This document shows positions 54,611-64,000 of a DNA stretch of 64,000 bases, piece by piece. A program made the translations under genes and the position numbers. Positions within the stretch are counted from its first letter, which is position 1. The number at the start of each line of letters is the position of its first letter. This DNA comes from Lucifuga dentata (taxonomy: Eukaryota; Chordata; Actinopteri; Ophidiiformes; Bythitidae), in contig VXCM01000223.1 of NCBI GenBank assembly GCA_014773175.1, positions 248,001 through 312,000 on the forward strand, given 5' to 3'. The notes beneath the pieces are model-generated. The model did no database searches. It was not told the origin of the DNA and saw only the letters and a program-made list of their open reading frames with translations.

Positions 54611-55201
54611 TTAAAGGAGCATACTGGTGATTTTGAATGATTCAGCCAAATAAACGCAACCCGCATACAGAGTACATTACTGCCAGCCATTTTCCAAAAC
54701 ATGCTACTGGAGTGGTTCATTTTTAAATTGTTTGTCCTACCTTCCAGTCTGCCATTGATGTAGGTTCATTCCAGTACACTATAAAAATCAACTTGTAGAG
54801 ACATAAAACGTGCTTGATATAGATAATCCATCACAGCAATCCAAAAGTTGTGCTTATTTTTTTATTGGTTACTTAACTTAACTGATCTAGCATGGAGCTG
54901 CATGGAAAAAAAATGTACGTCTCTCACAGGGAATATAATCCCAGAAGAAGACGGCTTTTAAAAAGAAATTAAAATTTACTGTTTTACAGTCTTACATACA
55001 TATTAGCAGGCAAAACATTGAATTTTAAGGTGGATGTTTCTCCTGAACATTTGATTTTGAAAGATTAGGGGATTTGGCAAAATAACAGGAGTACAAAAAT
55101 ATAAGTGTTATGTTATGGAAAATGGTTGTGAGTAACATAATATGTATGTGGGTACTATTTATTGGGCTTAAACATGCAAAATCATCAGTATAGTCCTTTA
55201 A
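54611..55201 (+). mobile_element. TTAA-flanked MITE, copy I
   Basis: A full-length + orientation copy, TTAA to TTAA, with the core GATTTTGAAAGATTAGGGGA. It lies about 60 bp past the donor of the RGCC-like fourth exon, so it would be transcribed if the gene has a further exon. Confidence 0.82.
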
Positions 55202-55261
55202 ATGCTAAATGAATACAGAAAAGATTGACTGATAGTGGGTGTAATTCTCTGAAACACATAC

Positions 55262-55324
55262 CAGCAAGTTCCTGGTCTAAAATGTCGATGAAACTCTGAA
55301 GTTCCCTTGTGTCTCCCAGCTTGG
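55262..55324 (-). CDS. rgcc: RGCC-like protein, fourth coding exon (family-diagnostic block)
   Basis: This 63-bp minus-strand exon lies between a tttctgcag acceptor and a GTATGTG donor. It completes an Ala codon and encodes KLGDTRELQSFIDILDQELA. The join gives PKAKLGDTRELQSFI, which matches the conserved RGCC C-terminus (AKLGDTKELEAFI in the mammalian protein as I remember it). This block is the main evidence for the family. The four exons give about 111 residues with no interruption, against 137 in human RGCC, and a tiny final exon encoding the last residue or two is expected. If the donor is not used, the frame reads through about 23 more codons to a stop near 55190. A MITE (54611-55201) sits about 60 bp beyond this exon. 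Confidence 0.88.
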
Positions 55325-55984
55325 CTGCAGAAAGATGACAGAAGGGAAAGGAATTTGAGAAAATACAGAAAAAGCAATGGAACATTTCTGTGGAGAAATA
55401 CAGCTCAGTTCAGTGGTATTTCCTTTGGACCAAAAGCTGAAAACTAATCCAACTCTCAGAATTACGTATGAACCAACCTGCTTTCGGACTGTTAAAACAA
55501 CACTCTCAGCTTCTTTTCTACTGATCAAGCTGATCTTAAGGTGTATAAAAAAAACTTTGAGTTTGATGACACCTCATGGAGCCCATCAGGAGCTCTGTTC
55601 TAACTATGTTTAGTTATTTTGTATGAACAGAGTGTGAATGGTACCTCCTGCTCACCTTTTCAGGCTTTTTCATTCATTGAGATTCAACTCTGCATATATG
55701 CATGCACAAAATACAACACACACACCTGAGCCAGTCTCACCACTACATAGGAGCACAAAAAGACTCTGCAGGGGAGTTAGAAGGGGGACACTGGGGGGGG
55801 TCAACGGGTCACAGTCACAGCAGCGGCAGCAGCAGCAGGATTTTGTTGTGTAAAAACAAAAGTGCTGCTGGGTTAATGTAGAGGGTTTTTGTATGGCGGT
55901 GATAGGGATCAGCGTAAAAGTGATAGCGATCACTAAGAATGAGGGTTGTCTGGTTGAAGATGGCCTGATGGAAGCTTCTAGTAC

Positions 55985-56068
55985 CTTTCGGTGCCAGTGT
56001 TATGCCTGCCGTGTGAAGCTCCTCCTCGCTGGTGTTCAAGCTGTTTCCCAAAGAAGCTTCTTCACTGC
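55985..56068 (-). CDS. rgcc: RGCC-like protein, third coding exon
   Basis: This 84-bp minus-strand exon lies between a polypyrimidine acceptor (gctttcccccag) and a donor (GTACTA). Phase is 2 + 27 codons + 1. It completes a Ser codon and encodes SEEASLGNSLNTSEEELHTA followed by GITLAPK. This corresponds to the serine-rich region of RGCC just before the conserved C-terminal block. The donor is weaker than consensus (GTACTA), so a small shift is possible, but the phase match to the next exon supports it. Confidence 0.8.
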
Positions 56069-57084
56069 CTGGGGGAAAGCAAACAGAGACCAAGAGAAAA
56101 ACGAAATCATCAACAACAGTAACAATCTTAACACATTTCAGGAATTGCATAAAGTGATCATAAATATGCAGCAAAATGATGGTAAATGCCTGTTCACAGC
56201 TGAAGACTCCCATGTGTCAGATTTCTCATCAGTGGATTGCTTAGTACTTTCAATAATAATGAAACATGGGAGCTTCAAAACACACAATCTTCATTCATCT
56301 CACAGCACAAACACAAAACAGCACTAACAAAAAAATTAGACAATTACAAAAGATGGGTTATCCAATGTTCCAGTACACAGCTATTGTCATGAGCAAAGCA
56401 ACCACTTTAATAGAAATGTCCAAGGATGTGTCCTCTTGTACCACTAATTTCAGGCAAATTAAAAGTGTCAAGCTGCAGTTGTTTGGGCTGATAAAGAGAC
56501 TCAGGCAGCACCCATGGGGACTCCATGTAGTCTCACTCACCAGCAACATATGCACTCAATAATGCCTATCTGTTCCTCCTCTTTGTACAATAAGCAAATG
56601 GCATCTTAATTGCAATGATGGATTGTTAATTCCACCAAGGACGTTATGTTTTCGTTTGCATCCATTGGTTGGCTGCTTGGTTAGCAGGATTACTCAAATT
56701 CATCTGGGAACAACTCATTAAATTTGGTGCCCCTTCGGATCCAGGTGTAGAGCCAGAAATTTTCAAAATGATTCTATAATGGGATAGGGCATTTTTTAAA
56801 ATATTTTTGTAAATTTCTTCAAAAGCAAACCTCAATTGCATTGGAAAAAAAAATCAAGCATTTAGCCCATGATAGGTGCAATTCAGTCTGAATCTGGTCT
56901 TTTTTTTTTTTCTTAAGAAAAAAAAAACTGATTCATTCCAGACAGACTTTCCCAACTAAAGTATGGGATCAATTAAAAAAATTAGAAGAACAATACAAAT
57001 TTTGTCTCTGCTTATTCAGCCTTGGCAGAGATATGCACTTTAATGAGCACCTTTGTAGTTCTCAGTAGTGATTTTGTCACTCAC

Positions 57085-57249
57085 TGTAATCTGAGTCCTC
57101 AACTCCGCTGTCATCCGCCAGTCCCGTGCGAGTTTTGGCCTCCTCCAGGAGATTTTGGTAAGCGTCAGTCTTGCTTTGTGATGGAGCCTTCAGCTCCTCC
57201 ACCACATCCTGGAACTCCTGCAGCAACTCACCCAGCTCCAGCTCCAAGT
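57085..57249 (-). CDS. rgcc: RGCC-like protein, second coding exon
   Basis: This 165-bp minus-strand exon lies between an acceptor (ttttccacag) and a donor (GTGAGTGAC). Its phase (2 + 54 codons + 1) fits both neighbours. It encodes DLELELGELLQEFQDVVEEL (an acidic, Leu-rich, probably helical segment), then KAPSQSKTDAYQNLLEEAK, then TGLADDSGVEDSDY. The order, an N-terminal acidic helix followed by a Ser/Asp/Glu-rich stretch, matches the layout of RGCC (response gene to complement 32), an intracellular regulator reported to bind CDK1. Open frames on the other strand here are shadows. Confidence 0.85.
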
Positions 57250-58060
57250 CTGTGGAAAATGTGACAGCAGAGAGAGAAATTGCATTACTCCTTTAGAAGA
57301 AAATTTGAAGATTTTTTTAAGGTTACTTCAGAAACAGCAAAATAGTTGATCACCAGCCATATACCTAGTAGTCTCATTTTAAACATATGGATTTTACAAC
57401 ACATTTATAAGCTGTAATTAAAATTAGGAAGGCTGAAATCCTGCTGAAAAAAATCTAATATCTCAGAGTTCTTGGGTATTTTCATTCTTCATACAAATAT
57501 CTCCAGGGTGAAAAAAAAGAAAAATATAAGCCACAGTTTTCCTAGATAAGTGGATTTGTGAAAATAAATACAATAGCCCATAAGGCATATAAAACATCTT
57601 ATAGCCTGTAAAACTACTGATACAAAAATATGCCATTTCAATTCAAATATTGTTTTTAATTCTGTGTTTAAGACAGCTGTAGGCCATGGTCACAACAGAG
57701 AATAAACCCAACTAAATTTAGTCTGTTCACTTTTTTTATTTCATAGAGGTACTTTACTAGACTGACATAAATATGATAGTTTTATAATCCCCATAGGAGT
57801 GCAAAATGTAGCAGGATAAAGCAGGAATAGAAAACAAGACCTGAACAAAGTGACAATTCTGAAAGCAAATGCAACCAAAAATTTAAGAATTAGATCAGTA
57901 ATAAAAGAATATGGTAAAACTATTAAGGAAATAGTGGTAGTGATACAATAAAAACAAAAACAATGTATTAATATGTGAGGAAAACACTAAAATCACACAT
58001 TTATATCACATGTAATATAGATATACATTAAATGAGGCATAATATTGTTGTAGGACTCAC

Positions 58061-58082
58061 CTGTGATCATTTCTGAGGACAT
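58061..58082 (-). CDS. rgcc: RGCC-like protein, first coding exon
   Basis: On the minus strand this reads ATG TCC TCA GAA ATG ATC ACA G followed by GTGAGTCC, a strong donor. It encodes MSSEMIT plus the first base of an Asp codon that the next exon (57249) completes. I chose the first ATG; a second in-frame ATG is four codons on. Upstream on the same strand (58083-58250) is a GC-richer segment with an inverted CCAAT box (ATTGG, about 58211-58215) and an AT-rich TATA-like patch near 58150, consistent with a promoter. The gene is divergent from the protocadherin gene. Confidence 0.75.
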
Positions 58083-58222
58083 GCTGGAGGAGAAATAGAA
58101 CACCAAAGTTGCAGTGTGTGTAGATTCAGAGCGTCTTTAAACTGACAAGCAGGGCTGAGGATTTATTGTAAAAGCGCTCCACGTCCGCTCAAAAAAGCGG
58201 ACCGAAGCAGCCAATCACGTTG

Positions 58223-58345
58223 CAGAACAACTTCTGAGGGCTACTCTAAGTGGAAACAAAAAAAAAAGAAGTGGGCGGAAAGTNCAGAACAACTTCTGAG
58301 GTCTACTCTAAGTGGAAACAAAAAAAAAAGAAGTGGGCGGAAAGT
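58223..58345. repeat. 61-bp direct repeat around N58284, one mismatch (assembly scar)
   Basis: 58223-58283 and 58285-58345 match except one base (GAGGG against GAGGT). It lies in the region upstream of the RGCC-like gene. Confidence 0.9.
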
Positions 58346-58450
58346 TACCACATACAGGGAAAATATGAACATACAAAACGTAATGCGACAAACAGAAATA
58401 AACGCTTATGCAACTCAGAATTACAGCTGTCTCCATGCTTTTGAACCGGA

Positions 58451-58453
58451 GAA

Positions 58454-58513
<60 letters not shown>
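58451..58513. repeat. (AAAG)n microsatellite
   Basis: About 15 AAAG units between the divergent RGCC-like and protocadherin genes. Confidence 0.95.
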
Positions 58514-59504
58514 CTTCTCCCTCTCCTGAATCTTTATTCTATGTTGCAATTTCTAAACTTTACGGAAGCTTTAATGAATCTTAAAAACTGAATTGATGAT
58601 AAATCCAGTCAAAATGTTCAATCAGGTCCTGAAATTAATCCTGTTTGTTTTTACTGATTCATACTTTTGACTGGGTGATTCTGTGCATAAATTTATTCTG
58701 GAGGGAACAAAATGTATTGATATGTACAGTAGATTTTTTTATGCAAAAGTCAGCGCTGACGGCATTATTATTATATATAAATGCAGTACCCCGCGGTGGA
58801 GACAGAGGTCGCTGAAGAGCAATATCTCCCACAGTAGTAAAACTCAATGGGCCACATTATGCAATTTAAAGTAAAGTACCAATGAATGTTTACCGATAGA
58901 AGAATCAATACAACCAGTTTGTAGTGTATGTTCCTGTCTGAATGTAGCAAGAACTGTTAATGAAGGGAGAATGGAAGAATAGTTAATGTTATTGATTTTA
59001 TTTATAAATTATATTAAGGCCTACTCACCTCTCACGGTTATAAAGACTTCTAGAAATGTGTAAAACAGTAGCAGAGACTCTAAAGGAAACAATATGGTGA
59101 CAATCAAACTAGTATACAAACAAAATAAAACAAATTTTTTTTTTCCACATTCATCTTATATCTGTAAGGACAAATTCCTCATCCTGTGCCAACTCTTCTA
59201 TGTATGGGCAACAAATGTACAACCCCTGTGTTTACTCTTTCTTTCATTATTTAAAATAGCATATTAAGCAGCACATGGATTACTACACACAGACTTGTTT
59301 TCAGCTCATGTGGGTAAACCTGTTGTTCTGAGTTCTCCTGTGTCAAGCTAGCATGTGAGGTGAGTGTTGTAGGAGGGGCATGGAATAAAGTCTGCCTTTA
59401 GCAATGCAGGTAGCGAGATTTCTGGCTCTCTTCAGCAGTCACTTGCTGCCAGTGGAACTTTGTTAACATGTATGAGAGCAATGGGCCATGGGACTCCTGA
59501 TAAT

Positions 59505-59528
59505 ATGAACTGGACTGGACTACTGCAG
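59505..59528 (+). CDS. pcdh20: protocadherin (PCDH20-like), first coding exon with start of signal peptide
   Basis: This short exon reads ATG AAC TGG ACT GGA CTA CTG CAG and then GTCAGTG. Its phase-0 donor joins the phase-0 acceptor at 60045 to give MNWTGLLQNLLVVVHLRQII, a plausible signal peptide. Another in-frame ATG lies 24 bases upstream at 59481 and would add eight residues with little hydrophobic character, so I prefer 59505. A 10-codon upstream reading frame (59468-59500) ends four bases before this ATG. Confidence 0.7.
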
Positions 59529-60044
59529 GTCAGTGCATCAAAACCATTCAATGATTCTGAAAAATATCTAATTACTAAAAATGTATTTCTGGATTTTTAC
59601 TGAACATGTACTGAATGTGATCCATTATCTGAAGCAGCACTAAAATATTTCTGAGTTATCAGGCTATACTATTTCGTGGTAGGCACATAGGATCTTATTG
59701 ATTATGGAAAAGGACTGATAGAATATTTATGAAAATGCAGAAATATATGCAAATGTGGATTTTCCTCTGTAACAAAAAAACTTTTTTTTCTGTTTTCTAC
59801 ATCATATGGGTTAAAGTAATTGGTTCAAAAGAAGAGAGGAGCATCATATTACTTTCACTGCACAGTCCCTGCTTTTAAAAGAGCTCAATGAGGCATGAAG
59901 TTTAAACCTTATCCTTTACTGAGAACATTTCCAAACTATATGAGGTGCAAGTGTAGCAAAATGATGTTCAAATCATAACCAAAAACATAATGCTTATGTG
60001 TTTTCATAAAAGCTATTACTAATTGCTTATTTCTTTCTCATCAG

Positions 60045-62576
60045 AATCTGCTGGTTGTGGTCCATCTTAGGCAGATCATATGTGGGTCTGTCCGCTTTTC
60101 CATCCCAGAGGAACAGGAGGCTGGCATTCTGGCTGGGTCACTTAGTAAACACTTTCCCCCTCCATACCAGCTCCTGACTCAGGAGTACCTATGGATGGAC
60201 AAAAATACAGGGAATTTCTACATCACCGAACAAAAGATGGATCGTGAGGCTCTCTGCCCTGAAGAGACAAAAGCTGAGGAATGCATTATCTTACAAAATG
60301 CTGTAGTGGGGCCCTCGGGAGACATAATACAGTTTCCTGTGATCATAGAGGATATCAATGACAATGCACCACATTTTGAAAACAGTGAAATACACCTGAA
60401 GGTGTCTGAAGATATGACCGTAGGGACCAGTTTCCTATTGGATGACCAAGCTCAGGACAGGGATGCTGGTCATAACGGAGAGCTGCAGTACCACCTAGAA
60501 GGTTCAGATGGAGTTTTCAGTTTAGCAGTGGAAAATGGTCCCATCATCATGTTGGTTGTGGAAACAGCTCTTGATAGGGAGACTAAGGACCAGTATCAGA
60601 TGGCACTGGTGGCTACTGACTGTAGCTCAGACCCTTTAAGTGCTACAGCAACTCTGATAGTCACAGTGACAGATGTTAATGACAACTGTCCAAGTTTTAG
60701 CTCTGACAGCTCCCATAGTGTCACAGTCCCTGGAGACTCTCCCAAGAACATGGTGGTAACTCAGGTCAAAGCTAACGACCCAGATTTAGGCTCAAATGCT
60801 GCAATTGTTTACTCCCTCAGTCCCAAAGTCTCAGATCGGGCCAAAAAGCTCTTCAGCCTAGACAGCCACACTGGATACGTCAGGCTAACAGACGACCTCC
60901 AGAGTGACAACTCCGAGAAGCTGGTGTTGAGAGTGTTAGCTAGTGGCCATCACTGCCCCCCAGCAGACACTCAGGTAACTATATCTGTGCTCCCCAAGGC
61001 AAGCCAGGAGCCAGTAATAAAGATTAGGTTCATAGCCGAGCATCAAAACCAGACAATGTTGTTACCGGAGAACCAGCCCCCAACAGTCTTGGCTATTTTA
61101 GAGCTTGAGGTTAACAGCAGCTTTAAAAACACATCTCTTACCATTGAGGGTGAAGAACCTTTCATTTTGAGCGTACAGACTGACAAATATCTACTTTCCA
61201 CATCAAAGCCATTAGACTATGAGATGAAAAGTGAATATCAATTTTCTGTGGTGGTGCAGAGGCAAACAGCAGAAGGACTGGTGATCACATCCTCTAAGCG
61301 ATTGATCGGGGTGCTGGTAGTGGATGTCAATGATAATGCTCCACATTTCCTCCAGTCACACTACAAGGTGGAGGTGAAAGAGAACAACCAGCCAGGAATG
61401 TCACTGTTGAGGCTTTTTGCTGTAGATGCAGACAGTGGACACAATGGCAAGGTGACCTACAGGCTGGGAAAACACACATCTACCATCTTTAAATTGGATT
61501 GTGTAACAGGTCAACTTTCTGTGTCTGTTTCTCTGGATAGAGAACAACAGGATGTATACAGACTCACTGTGTTAGCACGAGATAGCGGCTCTCCTCCCTT
61601 GGAGTCAGTTGCCACAGTATCACTTCATGTTCTGGACCAGAATGACAATGCACCTGTTTTTCTAAACCATCACTTCATGTTTTTCATCCCAGAGAATGTA
61701 CCACCGTTTTCCCATGTGGGTAGAGTTGGAGTGAAAGACCCAGACATAGGGGAGAATGGAAACATAGAGTTACATGTTGTAAACAGCAGTGGATTCTTTG
61801 CTGTGGATAACACCCAGAGGACACTACGCAGCATCACCAACTTGGACCGAGAGACACAGGAACGCTACGAACTCTACCTGCTGGCAAGCGATAACGGTCA
61901 CCCATTTGCTTTGACTTCCACTGCCAGAGTAACTATATTTGTGGAGGACGTGAATGACAACCAGCCAAAAGTGATCCTTCCCAACAGCAGCCTGTCATGC
62001 CTGACTGTTTCTCCAGCAACCATGGCAGGCACAATGGTAACAAAAATTTATGCCATTGATGAGGACTCAGGACTTAATTCGGAAATAACGTATACTATTG
62101 CAGCACGAGAGCCAGCCCAACACAACAGCCCATTTCAGGTAGACTCAAGGTCAGGAAACATCACCTTGGCTCATCGTCTGCTGGGAAAGGACCTAGGAAT
62201 GCATCACCTGTTTGTTGTAGTCAGTGACGGAGGAAAACCATCTCCACTTCATACCACTGTCTGGGTTAATCTATTGGTCAATGAGACAATGGAGCCCTGC
62301 CACCTGGAAAGTGTACCCAGGTCTATGCCATACACATTGGCACAGAACCCCTCAGAGGCTCCCATCTGTGAGAGGGAGGAGGGGTCTACCAGATATGCTC
62401 AGCTGACACTGTTAGTAGGCCTGGGTATGCCGCTGGCATCCATCTGTTTGTTTGTGGTGACAGCTGTTTTATACCTGAAACAGAAGAAAAGAAGTCTACA
62501 ACAGAATAAGAGGGGGCATATTGAGGAGAATGAGATTCCACTCAGGCTCAGAGGGAAATATCACTCTGATGACTAA
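60045..62576 (+). CDS. pcdh20: protocadherin (PCDH20-like), main coding exon
   Basis: This encodes a single-pass calcium-dependent adhesion protein. A clear acceptor (ttctttctcatcag) ends at 60044. With the upstream exon the protein is about 851 residues. Cadherin linker motifs DxNDNxP occur at 60351 (DINDNAP), 60672 (DVNDNCP), 61323 (DVNDNAP), 61635 (DQNDNAP) and 61947 (DVNDNQP). They are spaced about 105 residues apart, with one degenerate junction near 61000, giving seven EC repeats, the last ending near the membrane. DRE motifs (TALDRETKD, VSLDREQQD, TNLDRETQE) and the DADSGHNG type are present. The helix LLVGLGMPLASICLFVVTAV precedes a short basic tail of about 32 residues ending GKYHSDD. 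A PPYQLL motif in EC1, the two-exon structure and the short tail suggest protocadherin-20, but other non-clustered protocadherins cannot be excluded. AATAAA follows at 62580-62585. Confidence 0.9.
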   Translation, partial: NLLVVVHLRQIICGSVRFSIPEEQEAGILAGSLSKHFPPPYQLLTQEYLWMDKNTGNFYITEQKMDREALCPEETKAEECIILQNAVVGPSGDIIQFPVIIEDINDNAPHFENSEIHLKVSEDMTVGTSFLLDDQAQDRDAGHNGELQYHLEGSDGVFSLAVENGPIIMLVVETALDRETKDQYQMALVATDCSSDPLSATATLIVTVTDVNDNCPSFSSDSSHSVTVPGDSPKNMVVTQVKANDPDLGSNAAIVYSLSPKVSDRAKKLFSLDSHTGYVRLTDDLQSDNSEKLVLRVLASGHHCPPADTQVTISVLPKASQEPVIKIRFIAEHQNQTMLLPENQPPTVLAILELEVNSSFKNTSLTIEGEEPFILSVQTDKYLLSTSKPLDYEMKSEYQFSVVVQRQTAEGLVITSSKRLIGVLVVDVNDNAPHFLQSHYKVEVKENNQPGMSLLRLFAVDADSGHNGKVTYRLGKHTSTIFKLDCVTGQLSVSVSLDREQQDVYRLTVLARDSGSPPLESVATVSLHVLDQNDNAPVFLNHHFMFFIPENVPPFSHVGRVGVKDPDIGENGNIELHVVNSSGFFAVDNTQRTLRSITNLDRETQERYELYLLASDNGHPFALTSTARVTIFVEDVNDNQPKVILPNSSLSCLTVSPATMAGTMVTKIYAIDEDSGLNSEITYTIAAREPAQHNSPFQVDSRSGNITLAHRLLGKDLGMHHLFVVVSDGGKPSPLHTTVWVNLLVNETMEPCHLESVPRSMPYTLAQNPSEAPICEREEGSTRYAQLTLLVGLGMPLASICLFVVTAVLYLKQKKRSLQQNKRGHIEENEIPLRLRGKYHSDD

Positions 62577-64000
62577 CAGAATAAAGCAAACAGTGTGTGT
62601 AATTCCTTGTTTGTACAATGTCAAGTATGAAAAGACGCTGTGAATTAAATGCATTTTGAATATTTGTGGTGTGCTTCATGCATTTTAATGCCCAAATTTT
62701 CTGAATTACTCTGCTACATGATGCATTCAAAAATTTATCAGCGCAAAGCCACAAAAATCTGAGTCAATAAAGTCGACATACCTTCTTTCCAGGCAACCAG
62801 GAAATAACTGAAAATGTGATCTAAGGAGTCAGGTATTTAAAGGTACCTGCAGAGACTTGTCCCCAGTGCCTTTTGTCGTAAACAGTAAAACTATGTAATT
62901 TGATACGGGTACCTGGTGATAAAAACAGTATTACCCACTATAAGACAGAGCATATCACAGCAAGCATTGCTGAAGTACCAGTAATATAGTCATTATCTTC
63001 AGGGATTATTTTCCATGGCCCCCGCAGTGAGAAGAGAACACTGAGCTGTGGGGCAGCAGTCTGAGGTAATGGTCTGCTAAGTTGATTGGTCCTTTCTCAA
63101 ATTTCCCACTCTGAGTGATGGAGAGCCTAAAAGTATGTAGATGCACAAAAGGGTTTAATGTTCCTCTGGTGGGGAGGTGATGAAAGTCTTTCAAGAAGCA
63201 GCCTTGAGATGGCCACAGGAGGGCAGAGAGAGGGGATAGGTGGACAGGTGAGAGACAGCAGAGGGAAGGCACACCACTGTCTCAAGTCACTGTCTTTATC
63301 CTGTTACCTGATAGTGCTTCTTCTCACCCACAGGGTTTTTGATCACACCCAAAGGCACAAAACCTACTGTACTGCACCCAGTAACCCAACAGGCTTGTTG
63401 TTTTGATGACAGATGTTTGGACTGTAATCACACAGTCTTCAAAGAAATCCTTACAAAAGGCAGTTGCTCTTTTGTGTTATACCCTCTGATCCAAGTGTAC
63501 GCCGAGAAACAATTGAAATATCAAACCAGGTTAAGCGATACATGAAGTATGAATCACTTAACCTTTACAAATGTGTGAACATAATTATGCAAAGAACAAA
63601 AGGGGAAAAGAGTTGATATATTAATAGGTTCAAAACTATTAAGGAATCTTTTCGAAATCCATCTGTGTTAAGGGAAAGAAAGAAAACCACGACTCTGTGC
63701 CTGTAGTACACTATGTTCAACAACCTGATTAGCATTTTTGAACACTGCTGAACACAGCTTGTATAATATAACACAAGTGGTGTCTCTCTGAGGATCTCTG
63801 AGATAGCTGCTCAAAAATGAATAATCTAATAGAAATGTATTGTGAGATGAGTTGGAGAGCTCAGCTACAAAATTAGATATCCACCATCTGAAAAAAAAAA
63901 GTGGCCTCTATTATTATGAAATCAGAAAACACAAACACCTAAAAGTAATTAATATTAGAAAGGTGCAGAAAAGACTTTTCTATACCTTTTCTACATATCT
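62577..64000. other. downstream of the protocadherin gene, no gene seen
   Basis: This region begins with the protocadherin 3' UTR. AATAAA motifs are at 62580-62585 (four bases after the stop) and about 62765-62770. The rest is AT-rich with only short open frames and no recognisable repeat or exon. Confidence 0.6.

Larger units (their letters stand above)
51016..55261 (-). other. region downstream of RGCC-like exon 4 (intron or 3' flank)
   Basis: This is non-coding as far as I can see. It contains a (TTTG)n tract at 52800-52826, a possible low-copy MITE at about 53481-54213 with TTTCAGAC/GTCTGAAA ends, and a full TTAA-type MITE at 54611-55201. Open frames at 53.2-53.7 kb show no domain I recognise. 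Confidence 0.45.
58083..59480. promoter_or_regulatory. shared upstream region between divergent RGCC-like and protocadherin genes
   Basis: About 1.4 kb separates the two divergent starts. On the RGCC-like side there is an inverted CCAAT box, a short palindrome (GTCCGCT ... AGCGGAC, 58172-58191) and a TATA-like AT patch. On the protocadherin side there is a GGAATAAAG patch near 59380. The region also holds a 61-bp assembly duplication around N58284, an (AAAG)n microsatellite at 58451-58513, and otherwise AT-rich sequence. Promoter function is inferred from position. Confidence 0.4.

Noticed and set aside
60057..60059. GTG as the start codon of the protocadherin.
   Set aside because: The exon is open back to a strong acceptor at 60044, and an upstream exon supplies an ATG and the first half of a signal peptide in phase.

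Overview
This window looks like teleost fish nuclear DNA, probably from a spiny-rayed fish. The evidence is long introns, dense microsatellites, Tc1-like and Rex3-like transposon fragments, a TTAA-flanked MITE family, and genes that read as fish orthologues of vertebrate proteins. It is AT-rich non-coding sequence with three recognisable protein-coding genes. I found no rRNA, tRNA or CRISPR array, and no credible new multi-gene system.

Layout: (1) 1-42.9 kb, + strand: the 3' half of a neuroligin-3 gene (nlgn3). Three coding exons are visible (16-201, 28340-29195, 40242-41100), separated by introns of about 28.1 and 11.0 kb and followed by a 3' UTR. Upstream exons lie outside the window. (2) About 43-55 kb: mostly non-coding DNA with MITEs and a dead Rex3-like reverse transcriptase fragment. 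(3) About 55.2-58.1 kb (perhaps from 51.0 kb), - strand: a four- or five-exon gene for a small acidic protein of the RGCC (response gene to complement 32) family. It is assembled here from splice sites with consistent phase, and no single long ORF reveals it. (4) 59.5-62.6 kb, + strand: a two-exon protocadherin, most like protocadherin-20, divergent from the RGCC-like gene across about 1.4 kb. (5) 62.6-64 kb: no gene seen.

Two patterns run through the window. First, a MITE family (about 400-590 bp after correction, 90-100 bp terminal inverted repeats, TTAA at the ends) is present in eight copies plus one fragment. Its insertions lie in both nlgn3 introns, in the intergenic DNA and beside an RGCC-like exon. 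Second, there are 14 isolated single Ns. Each either lies in a homopolymer or microsatellite or is flanked by a direct repeat of 61-67 bp, which looks like failed merging of overlapping contig ends. One of these adds 66 bp in frame inside an nlgn3 exon (22 false codons), and another duplicates the nlgn3 stop codon region.

As for how the genes work together, nlgn3 and the protocadherin both encode single-pass cell-surface adhesion proteins, and the RGCC-like protein is an intracellular cell-cycle/kinase regulator family member. Nothing in the sequence links them functionally beyond being neighbours.
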